A stretch of 37,919 bases of DNA. Source: Bauldia sp. (lineage in GTDB: Bacteria > Pseudomonadota > Alphaproteobacteria > Rhizobiales > Kaistiaceae). Below, one piece after another: positions 1 to 8,826 of this stretch. Location of the stretch: positions 1-37,919 of the forward strand of contig NZ_JAGRLA010000044.1 in NCBI RefSeq assembly GCF_020442045.1, in the 5' to 3' direction. Under the pieces are notes generated by a model. That model did not search any database, was not told the origin of the DNA, and saw only the letters and a program-made list of their open reading frames with translations. The position numbers and the translations under genes were made by a program. The number at the start of each line of letters is the position of its first letter. Position 1 is the stretch's first letter.

Positions 1-974
1 CCGGCGCGCCTGATGATCCTGAGGCCGTCGCGGAGCCATTGCACCGCCGCCCCGGCGATGAAGATCGAGCCTTCCAGCGCGTAGGTCGGTTTGCCGCCGA
101 GCTGATAGGCGATGGTGGTCAGCAGCCGGTTGCGGGACCGCACCGCCCGGTCGCCGGTATTGAGCAGGGCGAAGCAACCGGTCCCATAGGTCGATTTCAG
201 CATCCCCGTCCCGAAACAGGCCTGGCCGATGGTCGCGGCGTGCTGGTCACCCGCGACGCCGAGGATCGGAACCGCCGCGCCGAGGATCGCCTTGTCGGTG
301 ACGCCGAAATCCGCGGCGCAATCCCTGACCTCGGGAAGCATCGCCCGCGGCACGCCGAACAGGTCGAGCAGGGTGTCGTCCCAGCCGCCCTTGTGGATGT
401 TGAAGAGCAGCGTCCGCGAGGCATTGGTCGCGTCGGTGGCATGGACCCTGCCGCCGGTCAGCTTCCAGACCAGCCAGGAATCGACCGTGCCGAAGCAGAG
501 GTCGCCGGTCTCCGCCCGCCTGCGTGCGCCCCTGGCGGCATCCAGAAGCCAACCGATCTTGGTGCCCGAGAAATAGGGATCAAGCAGCAGACCGCTCCGC
601 GCGGTGACCTCGGGCTCCCGCCCCCGCTCGCGCAACGCGGCGCAGAGGTCCGCCGTCCGCCGGTCCTGCCAGACGATCGCCCGGCGGATCGGCTTCCCGG
701 TCTTCCGGTTCCAGACGACGATCGTCTCGCGCTGGTTGGTGATGCCGATCGCCGCGATATCCGCCGGACCGATCTTCGCCCTGCGGATCGCGGAACGGCA
801 GGTCGCGACGACGCTCCGCCATATCTCCTCCGGGTCGTGCTCGACCCAGCCGGGTTTCGGGAAGAACTGGGTGAACTCCTTCTGGGCGCTGCCGACCGGT
901 CTCAGCTTCGCATCGAAGACGATCGCCCGCGACGACGTGGTCCCCTGATCGATGGCAAGGATGAAGCGTGGCAT
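1..974 (-). CDS. glpK: Glycerol kinase, partial (C-terminus outside window)
   Basis: Phosphorylates glycerol with ATP to sn-glycerol 3-phosphate in the cytoplasm. The minus-strand frame opens with ATG at 974 and stays open to the left edge, giving about 324 residues; the family is about 500, so roughly the last third lies outside. Family motifs are visible: the N-terminal nucleotide-binding segment [13 protein letters not shown], then [14 protein letters not shown] and WQDRRTAD around residues 75-105, [30 protein letters not shown], and GVAGDQHAA with STYGTGCF in the second half. It lies 56 bases downstream of glpD on the same strand, so the two are probably one transcript. No frameshift was seen in the visible part. 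The identification is firm. Confidence 0.95.
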   Translation of the reverse strand, partial: MPRFILAIDQGTTSSRAIVFDAKLRPVGSAQKEFTQFFPKPGWVEHDPEEIWRSVVATCRSAIRRAKIGPADIAAIGITNQRETIVVWNRKTGKPIRRAIVWQDRRTADLCAALRERGREPEVTARSGLLLDPYFSGTKIGWLLDAARGARRRAETGDLCFGTVDSWLVWKLTGGRVHATDATNASRTLLFNIHKGGWDDTLLDLFGVPRAMLPEVRDCAADFGVTDKAILGAAVPILGVAGDQHAATIGQACFGTGMLKSTYGTGCFALLNTGDRAVRSRNRLLTTIAYQLGGKPTYALEGSIFIAGAAVQWLRDGLRIIRRA

Positions 975-1030
975 CGGCTGGCGTCTCCCTGTTTCCCGCG
1001 AAGGTGCTCCCGAGGGATGCGCCGGACAGC

Positions 1031-2557
1031 CTATCCCGCCCGCGCCGACTGCGCCGGCGCGGCAGCGCCGACACAGGCCGCCACCGCCGCCCGCTGGCTT
1101 TCGTCGAGATGAAGCCCGAGCTTCGAGCGCCGCCAGAGGATATCCTCCGCGGTCTCGGCCCATTCGTTGGCCTTGAGATACGCGACTTCCCGTTCGCTGA
1201 GCCCGCCGCCCAGATCCTGGCCGAGATCCGCGACCGAGCCGGCGCCATGCAGCAGCGCGTCGATGCGGGTGCCGTAGGCGCGGCAGAGTCGCCTGACGGT
1301 CTTCGGCTCCAGGAAAGGGTAGCGGCCAGCCGCATTCTCCGCCCAGTCGTCGAAGCCGGCCACCGGTATGTCGCCGCCCGGCAGGGTCGCGGTCCTCGTC
1401 CACGGCGGCCGCATCCGCGGGAAGGTCCCCGCGAGCTTCTCCAGCGCGTGTTCGGCGAGACGCCGATAGGTGGTGATCTTGCCGCCGAAGACCGAGAGAA
1501 GCGGCGCATCGTCTCCGGGCTGGTCGAGCGTCAGGACGTAATCGCGCGTCGTCTCCTGCGCCTTCGAGGCCCCGTCGTCGTAAAGCGGCCGCACCCCGGC
1601 ATAGCTCCAGCGGATGTCCGAACGGGCGATCGGCTTCTCGAGATATTCGCTGACCGCCCCGAGCAGATAGTCGATCTCCGGCTCGCTGATCGCCGCGGTC
1701 GCGGGATCGCCCCCAAACTCCTCGTCGGTCGTCCCGATGAGCGTGAAGCCGCCCTCGTAGGGAATCGCGAAACAGATCCGTCCGTCGGCGTTCTGGAAGA
1801 TATAGGCACGGTCGTGATCGAAGATCCGGTCGACGACGATGTGGCTGCCCTTGACCAGCCTGTCGCGCGCCGGCGCATCGAGCCCGGCAACGCCGGTCAG
1901 GACCTCGGAGACCCACGGCCCGGCGGCGTTGACCAGCCCGCGCGCCGAAATGACGAAGCGCCGGCCGTCGCGCAGGTCCTTGAGTGTCAGCCGCCAGGCC
2001 GCGCCCTCGCGTCGCGCCGCGATGCACCGCGTCCGGGTGCGGATTTCCGCGCCGCGGTCGGCGGCGTCGCGGGCGTTGAGGACCACAAGCCGCGCGTCAT
2101 CGACCCGGCAGTCCGAATATTCGAACGCGCGACGGTACTTCCGCTTGAGACCGATGCCGACGGCGTCGTTGGCGAGATCGACGCTCCGCGTCGGCGGCAG
2201 GATCCGCCGGCCGCCGAGGTGGTCGTAGACGAACAGGCCGAACCGGATGACCGGCCACGGCCTCAGGCCATCGTGGTAAGGAAGGACGAACCGCATCGGC
2301 CAGATGATATGGGGCGCCGAGGCGAGGAGGACCTCGCGCTCGGCCAGCGCCTCGCGGACGAGGCGGAACTCGTGGAATTCCAGATAGCGGAGCCCGCCAT
2401 GGATCAGCTTGGTCGAGGCGGAGGACGTCGCGGATGCGAGGTCGGCCATCTCGGCGAGGAACACCCGCAGACCGCGACCCTGCGCGTCCCGAGCGATGCC
2501 GCAGCCGTTGACGCCACCCCCGATGACGGCGAGATCATACTCCCCGCCGGGCTCCAT
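1031..2557 (-). CDS. glpD: Aerobic glycerol-3-phosphate dehydrogenase
   Basis: FAD-dependent enzyme that oxidises glycerol 3-phosphate to dihydroxyacetone phosphate and passes electrons to quinone at the inner membrane. The 508-residue product has the usual family length. The N-terminal dinucleotide-binding motif [17 protein letters not shown] is followed by [16 protein letters not shown], both typical of GlpD. Later segments include [10 protein letters not shown], the active-site region around TLIGTTDEE and [13 protein letters not shown] near residue 370. The ATG at 2557 sits about five bases after a strong purine-rich ribosome binding site (GGGAGGGGAGG). It is the first gene of the glpD-glpK unit, completing glycerol conversion with its neighbour. 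No glpR regulator or glpF facilitator is visible nearby. Confidence 0.96.
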   Translation of the reverse strand: MEPGGEYDLAVIGGGVNGCGIARDAQGRGLRVFLAEMADLASATSSASTKLIHGGLRYLEFHEFRLVREALAEREVLLASAPHIIWPMRFVLPYHDGLRPWPVIRFGLFVYDHLGGRRILPPTRSVDLANDAVGIGLKRKYRRAFEYSDCRVDDARLVVLNARDAADRGAEIRTRTRCIAARREGAAWRLTLKDLRDGRRFVISARGLVNAAGPWVSEVLTGVAGLDAPARDRLVKGSHIVVDRIFDHDRAYIFQNADGRICFAIPYEGGFTLIGTTDEEFGGDPATAAISEPEIDYLLGAVSEYLEKPIARSDIRWSYAGVRPLYDDGASKAQETTRDYVLTLDQPGDDAPLLSVFGGKITTYRRLAEHALEKLAGTFPRMRPPWTRTATLPGGDIPVAGFDDWAENAAGRYPFLEPKTVRRLCRAYGTRIDALLHGAGSVADLGQDLGGGLSEREVAYLKANEWAETAEDILWRRSKLGLHLDESQRAAVAACVGAAAPAQSARAG

Positions 2558-2726
2558 TCATCCTCCCCTCCCGCTGGTCCGGGATTTCCATCTTTTCGCG
2601 GTTGCCGGCAACGCGCCGGGAACGAACGGCCCGGCGGATGACCCTAGCGCCGTTCGCCGGGCAAGGCGAGCGCCGCGCCGCGCGACCACGCGGTTCGGCC
2701 ACCGGCGCTCCGGCCGGCACATTCCG

Positions 2727-3488
2727 TCAGATGACGAAGATCTGGCCGACGTCGAGCTCCGTATTGACGGGCAATCGCGCAAACGCCACCGCGACGTCGC
2801 TGCCGACACCGTCGGGGTCGTAGAGGAGAGTGCCGCTTGGCGGGTGGTAGATAACGTGATGGTCCGCCGTCGTGGCGGCGTTGCCCTCGTGAAAAACGCT
2901 CGGGTCGAGCGGCCCCTCCGATCCAATATGCTTGAATGCGGTATGATCCAGCAAGATCTTCTCTTGCGGCGCCAGCTTGGTGATCGTGTCGATGCCGTTG
3001 CCCACTCCGTCCTTGAAAATGAACTGATCCTTGCCGCGGCCACCGCTGAGGGTATCGTTCCCTTCGTCGCCCTGGAGCTTGTCCTTGCCGGCGCCGCCCT
3101 TGATCGTGTCGTTGCCGCCAAAGCCGCGAAGCGTGTCGTTTCCCTTCGATCCCTTGACCGTATCGTCACCCAGGAAGATCGCGTGAAGGGCATCGTCGAG
3201 ATCGGCGGCGTTGATGATATTGGCGATGGGGAGGGTCAGCCCCTTGACCTTGTAATAGAGCGTGCCCGACACGTACACGCTCATCTTTTCTATCGTGCCA
3301 TAGGTGGCGTAACCTTGCCCGAAGGCACCGGTATATTCGAAGCCGGTGCCCTCGACCTTGATCTTCACCTTCCCGGAACTGATGTTGTAGTGCTCCGGGT
3401 CGGAATTCGTGGTCTTGCCGTCGAGAAGCGCGTCGAATTTTTCGTAGGCATTGGGCTTGGCGCGGTGCACCGCCTTGAATAGGGCCAT
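2727..3488 (-). CDS. RTX calcium-binding repeat protein, probably type I secreted
   Basis: A 253-residue protein (ATG at 3488, seven bases after AGGAG; an in-frame GTG lies one codon earlier). Residues 112-158 contain about five nonapeptides of the GGxGxDxLx type (GSKGNDTLR, GFGGNDTIK, GGAGKDKLQ, GDEGNDTLS, GGRGKDQFIF), which bind calcium as a parallel beta roll in RTX proteins. The roughly 80 residues after the roll (DTITKLAPQEKILLDHTAF and beyond) resemble the C-terminal region that follows the roll in serralysin-type and haemolysin-type secreted proteins. There is no N-terminal signal peptide, as expected for type I export. The first 110 residues match nothing I recognise, and no ABC exporter, membrane fusion or outer-membrane gene is adjacent, so export would rely on machinery elsewhere. 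Its activity is unknown. Confidence 0.82.
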   Translation of the reverse strand: MALFKAVHRAKPNAYEKFDALLDGKTTNSDPEHYNISSGKVKIKVEGTGFEYTGAFGQGYATYGTIEKMSVYVSGTLYYKVKGLTLPIANIINAADLDDALHAIFLGDDTVKGSKGNDTLRGFGGNDTIKGGAGKDKLQGDEGNDTLSGGRGKDQFIFKDGVGNGIDTITKLAPQEKILLDHTAFKHIGSEGPLDPSVFHEGNAATTADHHVIYHPPSGTLLYDPDGVGSDVAVAFARLPVNTELDVGQIFVI

Positions 3489-3799
3489 CACTTCACTCCT
3501 GTGTCGGCCTGGCCGAACAACGTCACCCGATACGCCCGATCTGCCTCGACTTCATTGTCTCGTCTCCTGCCGTGAGCGCGTCGGCATCATAGCCGGGATT
3601 CGTCACCGGCGGAGAGATTTCGAGCGACCGCGAAGCGAAGAAACGTCGCGCCCCTCCGCCTCCCCCCACAGCGGCCGCGCGGCGAAGTGTTCCCTTCCGA
3701 ACTTGCCCAACCTGTCCTTTACAGGAGGCCGGACCTCGCCCAGTTTCGCCGTTCCATCGCATGGCGCGGCACGCGTGACTTCGGCAGGAGCGACGACCG
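3489..3799. other. Intergenic region between divergent RTX and deacetylase genes
   Basis: This 311-base spacer separates two divergently read genes and must hold both promoters. I could see only the two ribosome binding sites (AGGAG before 3488 on the minus strand and AGGAG at 3785-3789 on the plus strand) and a very short CCT/AGG hairpin near 3716. No convincing small gene or strong promoter was identified. Confidence 0.4.
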
Positions 3800-4675
3800 A
3801 TGACGGCAGTGAGGCAAGGCGGGCGCAAACGGGTCGTCATCCACGAGGATGACGTCGGCATGACCCATGGGGCGAACGCCGCCTTCGTCGCGCTTTCCGC
3901 TCATGGGTCGTGCAGTTCGGGATCGGTGATGGTGCCCTGCCCCTGGTTTCCGGAGGCCGCCGAGCTCGCCGCCGCCGATCCCGCCCTCGACCTCGGCGTC
4001 CATCTCACCCTGACCAGCGAACAGAAGCCCTATCGCTGGCGGCCGCTGACCGCGCCGCCGCCGTCGGCGGGCCTGACGGACGCGTTCGGCTATTTCTGGC
4101 CGGACGTGCCGAGCGCCCGCAAGGCGGCACCGGAAGCGGTCGAGGCGGAGCTGCGCGCCCAGCTCGGCGCGGCCCGCGCCGCCGGCTTCGACATCACCCA
4201 TCTCGACGCCCATATGGGAACCGCGCAGATGCCGGAATTCGTCGGCATCTTCCGCCGGCTCGGCCAGGAGCTCGGCGTCCCGGCCCTGCTGGTCAGGAGC
4301 CTCGAGGGCTACAATCCGGCAAGCTATGCGGGACCGCTCGATCCCGCCGGCTACGATGCCGAGGTGGCGGCCGCCCGCGCGGCGGGCGAGCCGGTCTTCG
4401 ACGCCGTCCTCGAGACGCCGTGGGACCGCACCACCGACGCCGAAACCGCCTATCGCGAGATGTTCGCGGCGATCCCGGAAGGGCTGACCTTCCTGTCGCT
4501 GCATTTCAACCAGCCCGGCGACTTCGAGGTTGTCAATCCCGGGGCGGCCCACATCCGCACCGAGGAATACGCGCTGTTCCGCACCGCAAAGATCGCCGAA
4601 TGGATCGAGGAATTCGACCTCGATGTCATCGGCATGCGAACGCTCCGGGACGCGCTGCGCGCCGGCGCGGCCTGA
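3800..4675 (+). CDS. YdjC/ChbG-family carbohydrate deacetylase
   Basis: Predicted metal-dependent deacetylase of the YdjC/ChbG family, which removes N-acetyl groups from oligosaccharides such as chitobiose. The 291-residue length fits. Visible metal-site motifs are the N-terminal EDDVGMTHGAN (Asp17, Asp18, His23), DLGVHLTLTSE near residue 65 and THLDAHMG near 134-138, which correspond to the Asp-Asp and His ligands of the family. There is no signal peptide, so it is probably cytoplasmic. The ATG at 3800 has AGGAG ten bases upstream. It stands alone, convergent with the aminotransferase that ends 44 bases downstream. The substrate cannot be told from context; a role in polysaccharide or hopanoid-glycan processing is possible but not shown. 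Confidence 0.85.
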   Translation: MTAVRQGGRKRVVIHEDDVGMTHGANAAFVALSAHGSCSSGSVMVPCPWFPEAAELAAADPALDLGVHLTLTSEQKPYRWRPLTAPPPSAGLTDAFGYFWPDVPSARKAAPEAVEAELRAQLGAARAAGFDITHLDAHMGTAQMPEFVGIFRRLGQELGVPALLVRSLEGYNPASYAGPLDPAGYDAEVAAARAAGEPVFDAVLETPWDRTTDAETAYREMFAAIPEGLTFLSLHFNQPGDFEVVNPGAAHIRTEEYALFRTAKIAEWIEEFDLDVIGMRTLRDALRAGAA

Positions 4676-4718
4676 TCGTCAGCCCTTCCGACTTTCCCTC
4701 GCCGGCGGCGCAGCGCTG

Positions 4719-5990
4719 CTACAGCGCTTCCTCGGTGGCGTCCTCGGCCGCCATGTCGAATTTCTGCGGGTCGAAGGATCCGGCCGGGCGAAGCTCGACC
4801 TCCTCGCGGCTCATGCCGCCAAGCACCACCCGAGACGCCATGCCGATATTGTGGATGATGGCGTCGGTCTCGGCATCCGTCGCGGTCGGACTGGTCGGCA
4901 CCATCACCGTGCGGTTGAGGATGTCGAGCGAGCCGGCGCACATGTCCCTGCTGTATTCGGTCCGGCATTCGGCATTGTCCGGGTGGTTATAGGGGTTCAT
5001 CGCCGGATGCGCGGCGCCGGCCCCCATCAGCACCTGGTCCCATTCGGTATAGGTGTGGCGCCCCGTCTTGCCGGCGATCACCGCCGGGAAGACCTTGACG
5101 AAGTCCGCCGCCTGCCCGGCCGATGGCATCAGATACATGACATGGGCGGCGCAGTCGTGCTCGGGGCTGTTCATCGGCGACAGCTTGAGGCCGAGATTGT
5201 CGAGGCGCGACGTGGCCGCGACGATCTTCTTCTTCTGCGCCCGCATCGCGTCGATCATCGCGCCGATGCGATCGAGCTGGACGTTGAGCATCGCGCCCTG
5301 CAGCTCCGAGGCGCGGCCGCCATTCCCGGCGAAGGGCTTCATGCCGTCCTCGCGGCCGGTCCAGTAGAAGTGACAGGGGTCGATGGCGCAGCGCGCGCGC
5401 CGGGCGAGCTCCTCGTCCGAGGTCGAGATCGCCCCGCCCTCTCCGGCGGTCATATTCTTGAAGTAGTTGAAGCTGAAGGCGCCGATATGGCCGATCGAGC
5501 CGAACATCCGCCCTTCATAGCCGCCGCCGACGCCCTGGCAGGCATCCTCGATGACCGTCAGGCCGCGCCGCTCCGCGATCTCCATGATCGCGTTCATGTC
5601 GCAGGCCGCGCCCCAGATATGCACCGGCACGATCGCCTTGGTGCGCGGTCCGATCGCCGCCTCGATCGCCGCCGGATCGATGGTGATGCTCTCGTCGACA
5701 TCGACGATCACCGGAATCGCGCCGGTGGTCAGCACCGCGGTCGCCGTCGCCATGTAGGTGTGGGCGGGAATCAGGACCTCGTCGCCGGGGCCGAGGCCGA
5801 CTGCGATCATCGCCGCCGACAGCGCATAGGTGCCGCTGACCGTCAGGGCGGTGTGATCGACGCCGAGAAAGGCGGCGTAGCGCCGCTCGAACCGGTCGCA
5901 TTCACGCTCTTCATCGCCGTAGCGGAACAGCTTTCCCGACCGGATCACCCGCGCAAGCGCTTCGATCTCTTCATCGCCGACAACGTACAT
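4719..5990 (-). CDS. DegT/DnrJ/EryC1/StrS-family aminotransferase
   Basis: Pyridoxal-phosphate sugar aminotransferase family member of 423 residues. The Schiff-base lysine is Lys178 in FSFNYFKNMTAGEGG, the family signature. The cofactor-ring Asp is in VIEDACQ (residues 147-152), and VSGTYAL near 51 matches the phosphate-binding segment. Such enzymes aminate keto-sugars or keto-cyclitols in surface polysaccharide, aminoglycoside or inositol-derived pathways. The ATG at 5990 follows GGAGAG by six bases. Nothing around it is a sugar-nucleotide gene, so the substrate is unknown. It is convergent with the deacetylase, and one loose possibility is that both act on glycans. A short perfect hairpin lies about 50 bases upstream. 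Confidence 0.88.
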   Translation of the reverse strand: MYVVGDEEIEALARVIRSGKLFRYGDEERECDRFERRYAAFLGVDHTALTVSGTYALSAAMIAVGLGPGDEVLIPAHTYMATATAVLTTGAIPVIVDVDESITIDPAAIEAAIGPRTKAIVPVHIWGAACDMNAIMEIAERRGLTVIEDACQGVGGGYEGRMFGSIGHIGAFSFNYFKNMTAGEGGAISTSDEELARRARCAIDPCHFYWTGREDGMKPFAGNGGRASELQGAMLNVQLDRIGAMIDAMRAQKKKIVAATSRLDNLGLKLSPMNSPEHDCAAHVMYLMPSAGQAADFVKVFPAVIAGKTGRHTYTEWDQVLMGAGAAHPAMNPYNHPDNAECRTEYSRDMCAGSLDILNRTVMVPTSPTATDAETDAIIHNIGMASRVVLGGMSREEVELRPAGSFDPQKFDMAAEDATEEAL

Positions 5991-6039
5991 TCGGTACTCT
6001 CCGGATTCTCTCGTTCATCGCGCGGGACGTTATCATTTC

Positions 6040-6061
6040 GTGGCCCCATCGAAAGGGCCAC
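6040..6061. promoter_or_regulatory. Short perfect hairpin upstream of the aminotransferase
   Basis: Arms GTGGCCC (6040-6046) and GGGCCAC (6055-6061) pair perfectly around an eight-base loop. It lies about 50 bases upstream of the aminotransferase start on the minus strand. There is no adjacent T-tract, so it is more likely an operator or leader structure than a terminator. The function is inferred only from position. Confidence 0.4.
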
Positions 6062-6199
6062 AAGGTGCAAATCAGGGGGGGCCACTTTCCGAATTCACAG
6101 GATATGCTCGGGCCTTGGGCGCCTGCTACCGATGCGTTCGTCAATTCGTCTCTTGGGGAAGCGTTGTTGACCCTTCTCTTCTGGTCTTGCCATCGTCAC

Positions 6200-6262
6200 C
6201 GAAAGAAATCCTCACCCTTTCGCAAGTCGTCGCCCTGATCCCGGATAAATTTCTTCCGGGAT
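6200..6262. promoter_or_regulatory. Two adjacent dyads upstream of the LamG/Vps62-like pair
   Basis: The first dyad has arms CGAAAG (6200-6205) and CTTTCG (6217-6222). The second has perfect eight-base arms ATCCCGGA (6238-6245) and TCCGGGAT (6255-6262) around the AT-rich nine-base centre TAAATTTCT. The second ends 78 bases before the LamG start codon. Perfect arms around an AT-rich centre resemble a dimeric repressor or activator site; no T-tract follows, which argues against a terminator. Confidence 0.45.
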
Positions 6263-6340
6263 GATCTCGATCAAGGCGGACAATTTTCATCACGCAATAC
6301 TCGTTTCCAGCATCTGACCTCATCGCCCGGAGAAGTGGCC

Positions 6341-7417
6341 ATGAGTTGGACGACGGTCATCGACTTGCCGATGCGCCGTTTCGACGGCGGAAGGACGCTC
6401 GATCACACCCGGTTCGGAAATCACGCCGACCTTCTCGGCGGCCCCACCCCCTTTCAGGGCTACGTCAGGCTCGCCGGCGGCAATGACCAGCTGGAAGTGC
6501 CGGTCGGCGGCGACAGCCTGCAGCGCTTCGCCGGCCTTCGCATCGAGGCGCGAATCAGACCCACGGCGCTGCCTCACCGGCTGAATATCGTCGAAGGCTT
6601 CATGGCCTTCGCCTTCATGGTCGAGGCGAACGGGCACCTCTCGGCGACCATCTACGACGGGCAGAACTGGGTGGCGGTCGATGCCAACCAGCCGGTGCCG
6701 CTGAACCAGTGGTCCTCGGTGGTCTTCGAATATGACGGCGTCTGCATCGGCAGGCTGCATCAGGATGGCACCGTGGTCGGCACGCGACTCGACATGCCGA
6801 TCGGCATGCGCCAGCCGCAGCAGGTGATCACCATCGGCCACTGGCCGCGTGCCGACCATCGCTATTCCTTCCAAGGCGACGTGGGCCACGTCCGCATCGA
6901 CCGCAGGGATCACGAAGACGCCTGGCGCGACGCGCTCGCCGGCATGCTCTGCGGCTGCCAGATGACGCCTCGCCAGGCGGCCGCGGTCGCCGAGATGACC
7001 GACATCCTGCGCGACATGGATGCTCGGCGGCTCGCCGAACTCGCCGATTGCCTGAAGGCCCGCCACGAGCGGATGCGGGCGCTGGTCCGCAAGGTACGCG
7101 CGGGTAATGCCCGCACCATCGCGCGCTATCGCGGAATCGGCGAAGCGATGCGTGACGCCTGGTGCTGCGGTCCCGGTATCGGGCTCGCCAAGAAGGAGCT
7201 TCTCGGCGGGCTCCTGGGCATTGCCGGTCCGCCCGGTTCCGAACGGCGCGAGGAGTACCTGAGCGAGGTGAAGGAGCTCTTCGACATCGGCGCCCTTTGC
7301 CAGATGCAGGGGCCGGAATTCGACCGGCTTCGCGAATTGATGCGGGTGCTGGTGCCCCGCCTTGCCGACGGCGACCGCCAGTTCCGGGACCTCCTGGATG
7401 CGGTGGAGGCGGAATGA
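6341..7417 (+). CDS. LamG/concanavalin-like domain protein, unknown function
   Basis: A 358-residue protein. Residues about 1-170 look like a laminin-G/concanavalin-type lectin domain: alternating beta strands with LRIEARIRP near 68, NQWSSVVFEYDG, IGRLHQDG and GDVGHVRIDRR. The rest, about 190-358, is strongly helical and charged (LRDMDARRLAELADCLKARHERMRALVRKV and similar), with no family I recognise; a CC pair sits near 279. There is no signal peptide or membrane segment. I prefer the ATG at 6341 because GGAG lies eight bases upstream; a GTG two codons earlier is also possible. The stop overlaps the next start (ATGA), implying translational coupling. A carbohydrate- or surface-binding role is inferred from the fold only. 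Confidence 0.7.
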   Translation: MSWTTVIDLPMRRFDGGRTLDHTRFGNHADLLGGPTPFQGYVRLAGGNDQLEVPVGGDSLQRFAGLRIEARIRPTALPHRLNIVEGFMAFAFMVEANGHLSATIYDGQNWVAVDANQPVPLNQWSSVVFEYDGVCIGRLHQDGTVVGTRLDMPIGMRQPQQVITIGHWPRADHRYSFQGDVGHVRIDRRDHEDAWRDALAGMLCGCQMTPRQAAAVAEMTDILRDMDARRLAELADCLKARHERMRALVRKVRAGNARTIARYRGIGEAMRDAWCCGPGIGLAKKELLGGLLGIAGPPGSERREEYLSEVKELFDIGALCQMQGPEFDRLRELMRVLVPRLADGDRQFRDLLDAVEAE

Positions 7418-8814
7418 TGGCCCAGAAGCTCACCCCCGCCTGCGATACTCCCGCCGCCGCCCCGCAGCAGAACGCCTATACATGGGCGGTGGAGGTCTTC
7501 GCTCCCGAATTGCACTTCGATCCGGGCGAGCGCTTCTTCCCGGTCGATCTCGACACCACCATTGCCGCCTCCAGCCTTTACCGCCTCGACACTCAGGCGG
7601 CTCCACCGGTCTGGCCCAGAGTCAGGGACCGCGGGCAGATCCGTCCGCCGGACCTCGCGGGCGCCTCTCCGGGCCATTTCACGTCGGTGACGCCGCTCGT
7701 CACCAGCGGCGCCGCCGCGGCTCCGAGGCTGATGCCGCAGATCGCCGCCGTCGAGGCCCTGCACGCCAACCGCACCATCGCCTCGAAGCTCACCATGTAT
7801 GGCGTGGTCTGCAAGGCCGGTGACGTACCCAACGCCCATTTCTTCCTCGACGAGATCGAGGCCCGGGACGCCGCGGTCGCCCGCGCCATCAAGGACGGGT
7901 ACCTGATCACCTATTACTTCTTCTTCCCCGCCGCCTTCGCCCCGGACAAGGACGCCTATTACGAGGCCGAAGGCGACTGGTCGGGCATCTCGCTGCTCTT
8001 CGAGCGGCTGCCGACGGCGCAGAACGTCGCCCAGACCCTGCCCGTGCTTTCCTGCTACTTCCGCAAGTCCGAGCCGTATTACATCACGGGCGCCGACGGA
8101 TTCGCGAAATGGACCGACGTCACCCGGCAGCGCGACACCACCACCGGCATCGACACCCATCCGGTGGTCTATGTCAGCCGCGGCCGGCACAACTGCTACT
8201 ACAAGCCGCGGAAAACGGTCGTGCCCGACATCCCATGGCCATCGGGGCTGCAGGTGGAGATGATCGAGGCGGGTGACTACACCCCCAATCCCGGCGGCGG
8301 GACGATCACCGGAACCTTCGACCCGGACGTGCCGGAATGGATGTTCGCGGTGTTCGGACCGGTGGCGCTGCTGTTCGAATTCTGCGCCGAGATGGGCTGT
8401 GTCGAGTTCGATTCCTCGGGCGTCTATTCGAACGCCGCCCCGACCACGGACGTCGCCGACAAGGGCGGCCACTCCGTCGGGCCTCCGGGCAGCCAGCCCC
8501 AGGCCGGCAGCGACACGCCGCCTGCTCCGTTGGCGCCGGGCGCCGCGCCGTCGCAATTGCGCGTAACGCCGGTCTATGTCGACCTCACCGCCCCGCTGGT
8601 GAAGGACCGCTGGGCCTTTGCCGGCCGCTGGGGCGCGGCGCGGATGCACCGCTACTCCTTCTGGAGCGACGATCCGGCGAACAAGGAGAGCTACGACTAT
8701 TACCGCTTTGGCGGTCCCGACCGGCCGCTTCTGCCGGCGTGGTTCATGTGGAACCTGTTTTTCGACGTGACCTTTGGCGCCGGTGCGATCGGCGTCTTGC
8801 CGTCGACGCCCTGA
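7414..8814 (+). CDS. Vps62-like (DUF946-type) protein, unknown function
   Basis: A 466-residue protein (ATG at 7414, or a second ATG one codon later) whose start overlaps the stop of the LamG gene by four bases. Several segments match what I remember of the Vps62/DUF946 family of fungi, plants and bacteria: the N-terminal FAPELHFDPGERFFPVD, the central EAEGDWSGISLLFE, THPVVYVSRGRHNCYY near residue 250, and WAFAGRWGA near the end. A Pro/Gly/Ala-rich linker lies at about residues 345-390. No signal peptide is evident. The biochemical role of this family is not established. The family assignment is by remembered motif pattern only. Coupling to a lectin-like partner suggests a two-component complex, possibly surface- or membrane-directed. 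Confidence 0.6.
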   Translation: MMAQKLTPACDTPAAAPQQNAYTWAVEVFAPELHFDPGERFFPVDLDTTIAASSLYRLDTQAAPPVWPRVRDRGQIRPPDLAGASPGHFTSVTPLVTSGAAAAPRLMPQIAAVEALHANRTIASKLTMYGVVCKAGDVPNAHFFLDEIEARDAAVARAIKDGYLITYYFFFPAAFAPDKDAYYEAEGDWSGISLLFERLPTAQNVAQTLPVLSCYFRKSEPYYITGADGFAKWTDVTRQRDTTTGIDTHPVVYVSRGRHNCYYKPRKTVVPDIPWPSGLQVEMIEAGDYTPNPGGGTITGTFDPDVPEWMFAVFGPVALLFEFCAEMGCVEFDSSGVYSNAAPTTDVADKGGHSVGPPGSQPQAGSDTPPAPLAPGAAPSQLRVTPVYVDLTAPLVKDRWAFAGRWGAARMHRYSFWSDDPANKESYDYYRFGGPDRPLLPAWFMWNLFFDVTFGAGAIGVLPSTP

Positions 8815-8826
8815 GACATTCTCCGG

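Larger units (their letters stand above)
5991..6340. other. Intergenic region with three dyad elements
   Basis: This 350-base divergent spacer lies between the aminotransferase and the LamG gene and is less GC-rich than its surroundings, especially over 6140-6310. It contains the three inverted repeats listed separately (6040-6061, 6200-6222, 6238-6262). A possible -35 hexamer TTGACC sits at 6167-6172 on the plus strand, without a good -10 partner. Open frames crossing it have no ribosome binding site or recognisable protein. Confidence 0.5.

Noticed and set aside
968..2641. Long open frame on the plus strand opposite glpD/glpK
   Set aside because: It is antisense to the clear glpD gene, rich in Arg/Pro/Ala as expected of a GC-rich shadow, and has no recognisable domain.
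6040..6264. Possible small protein in the spacer before the LamG gene
   Set aside because: It would start at a GTG inside a hairpin arm with no ribosome binding site, and its sequence matches nothing I know.
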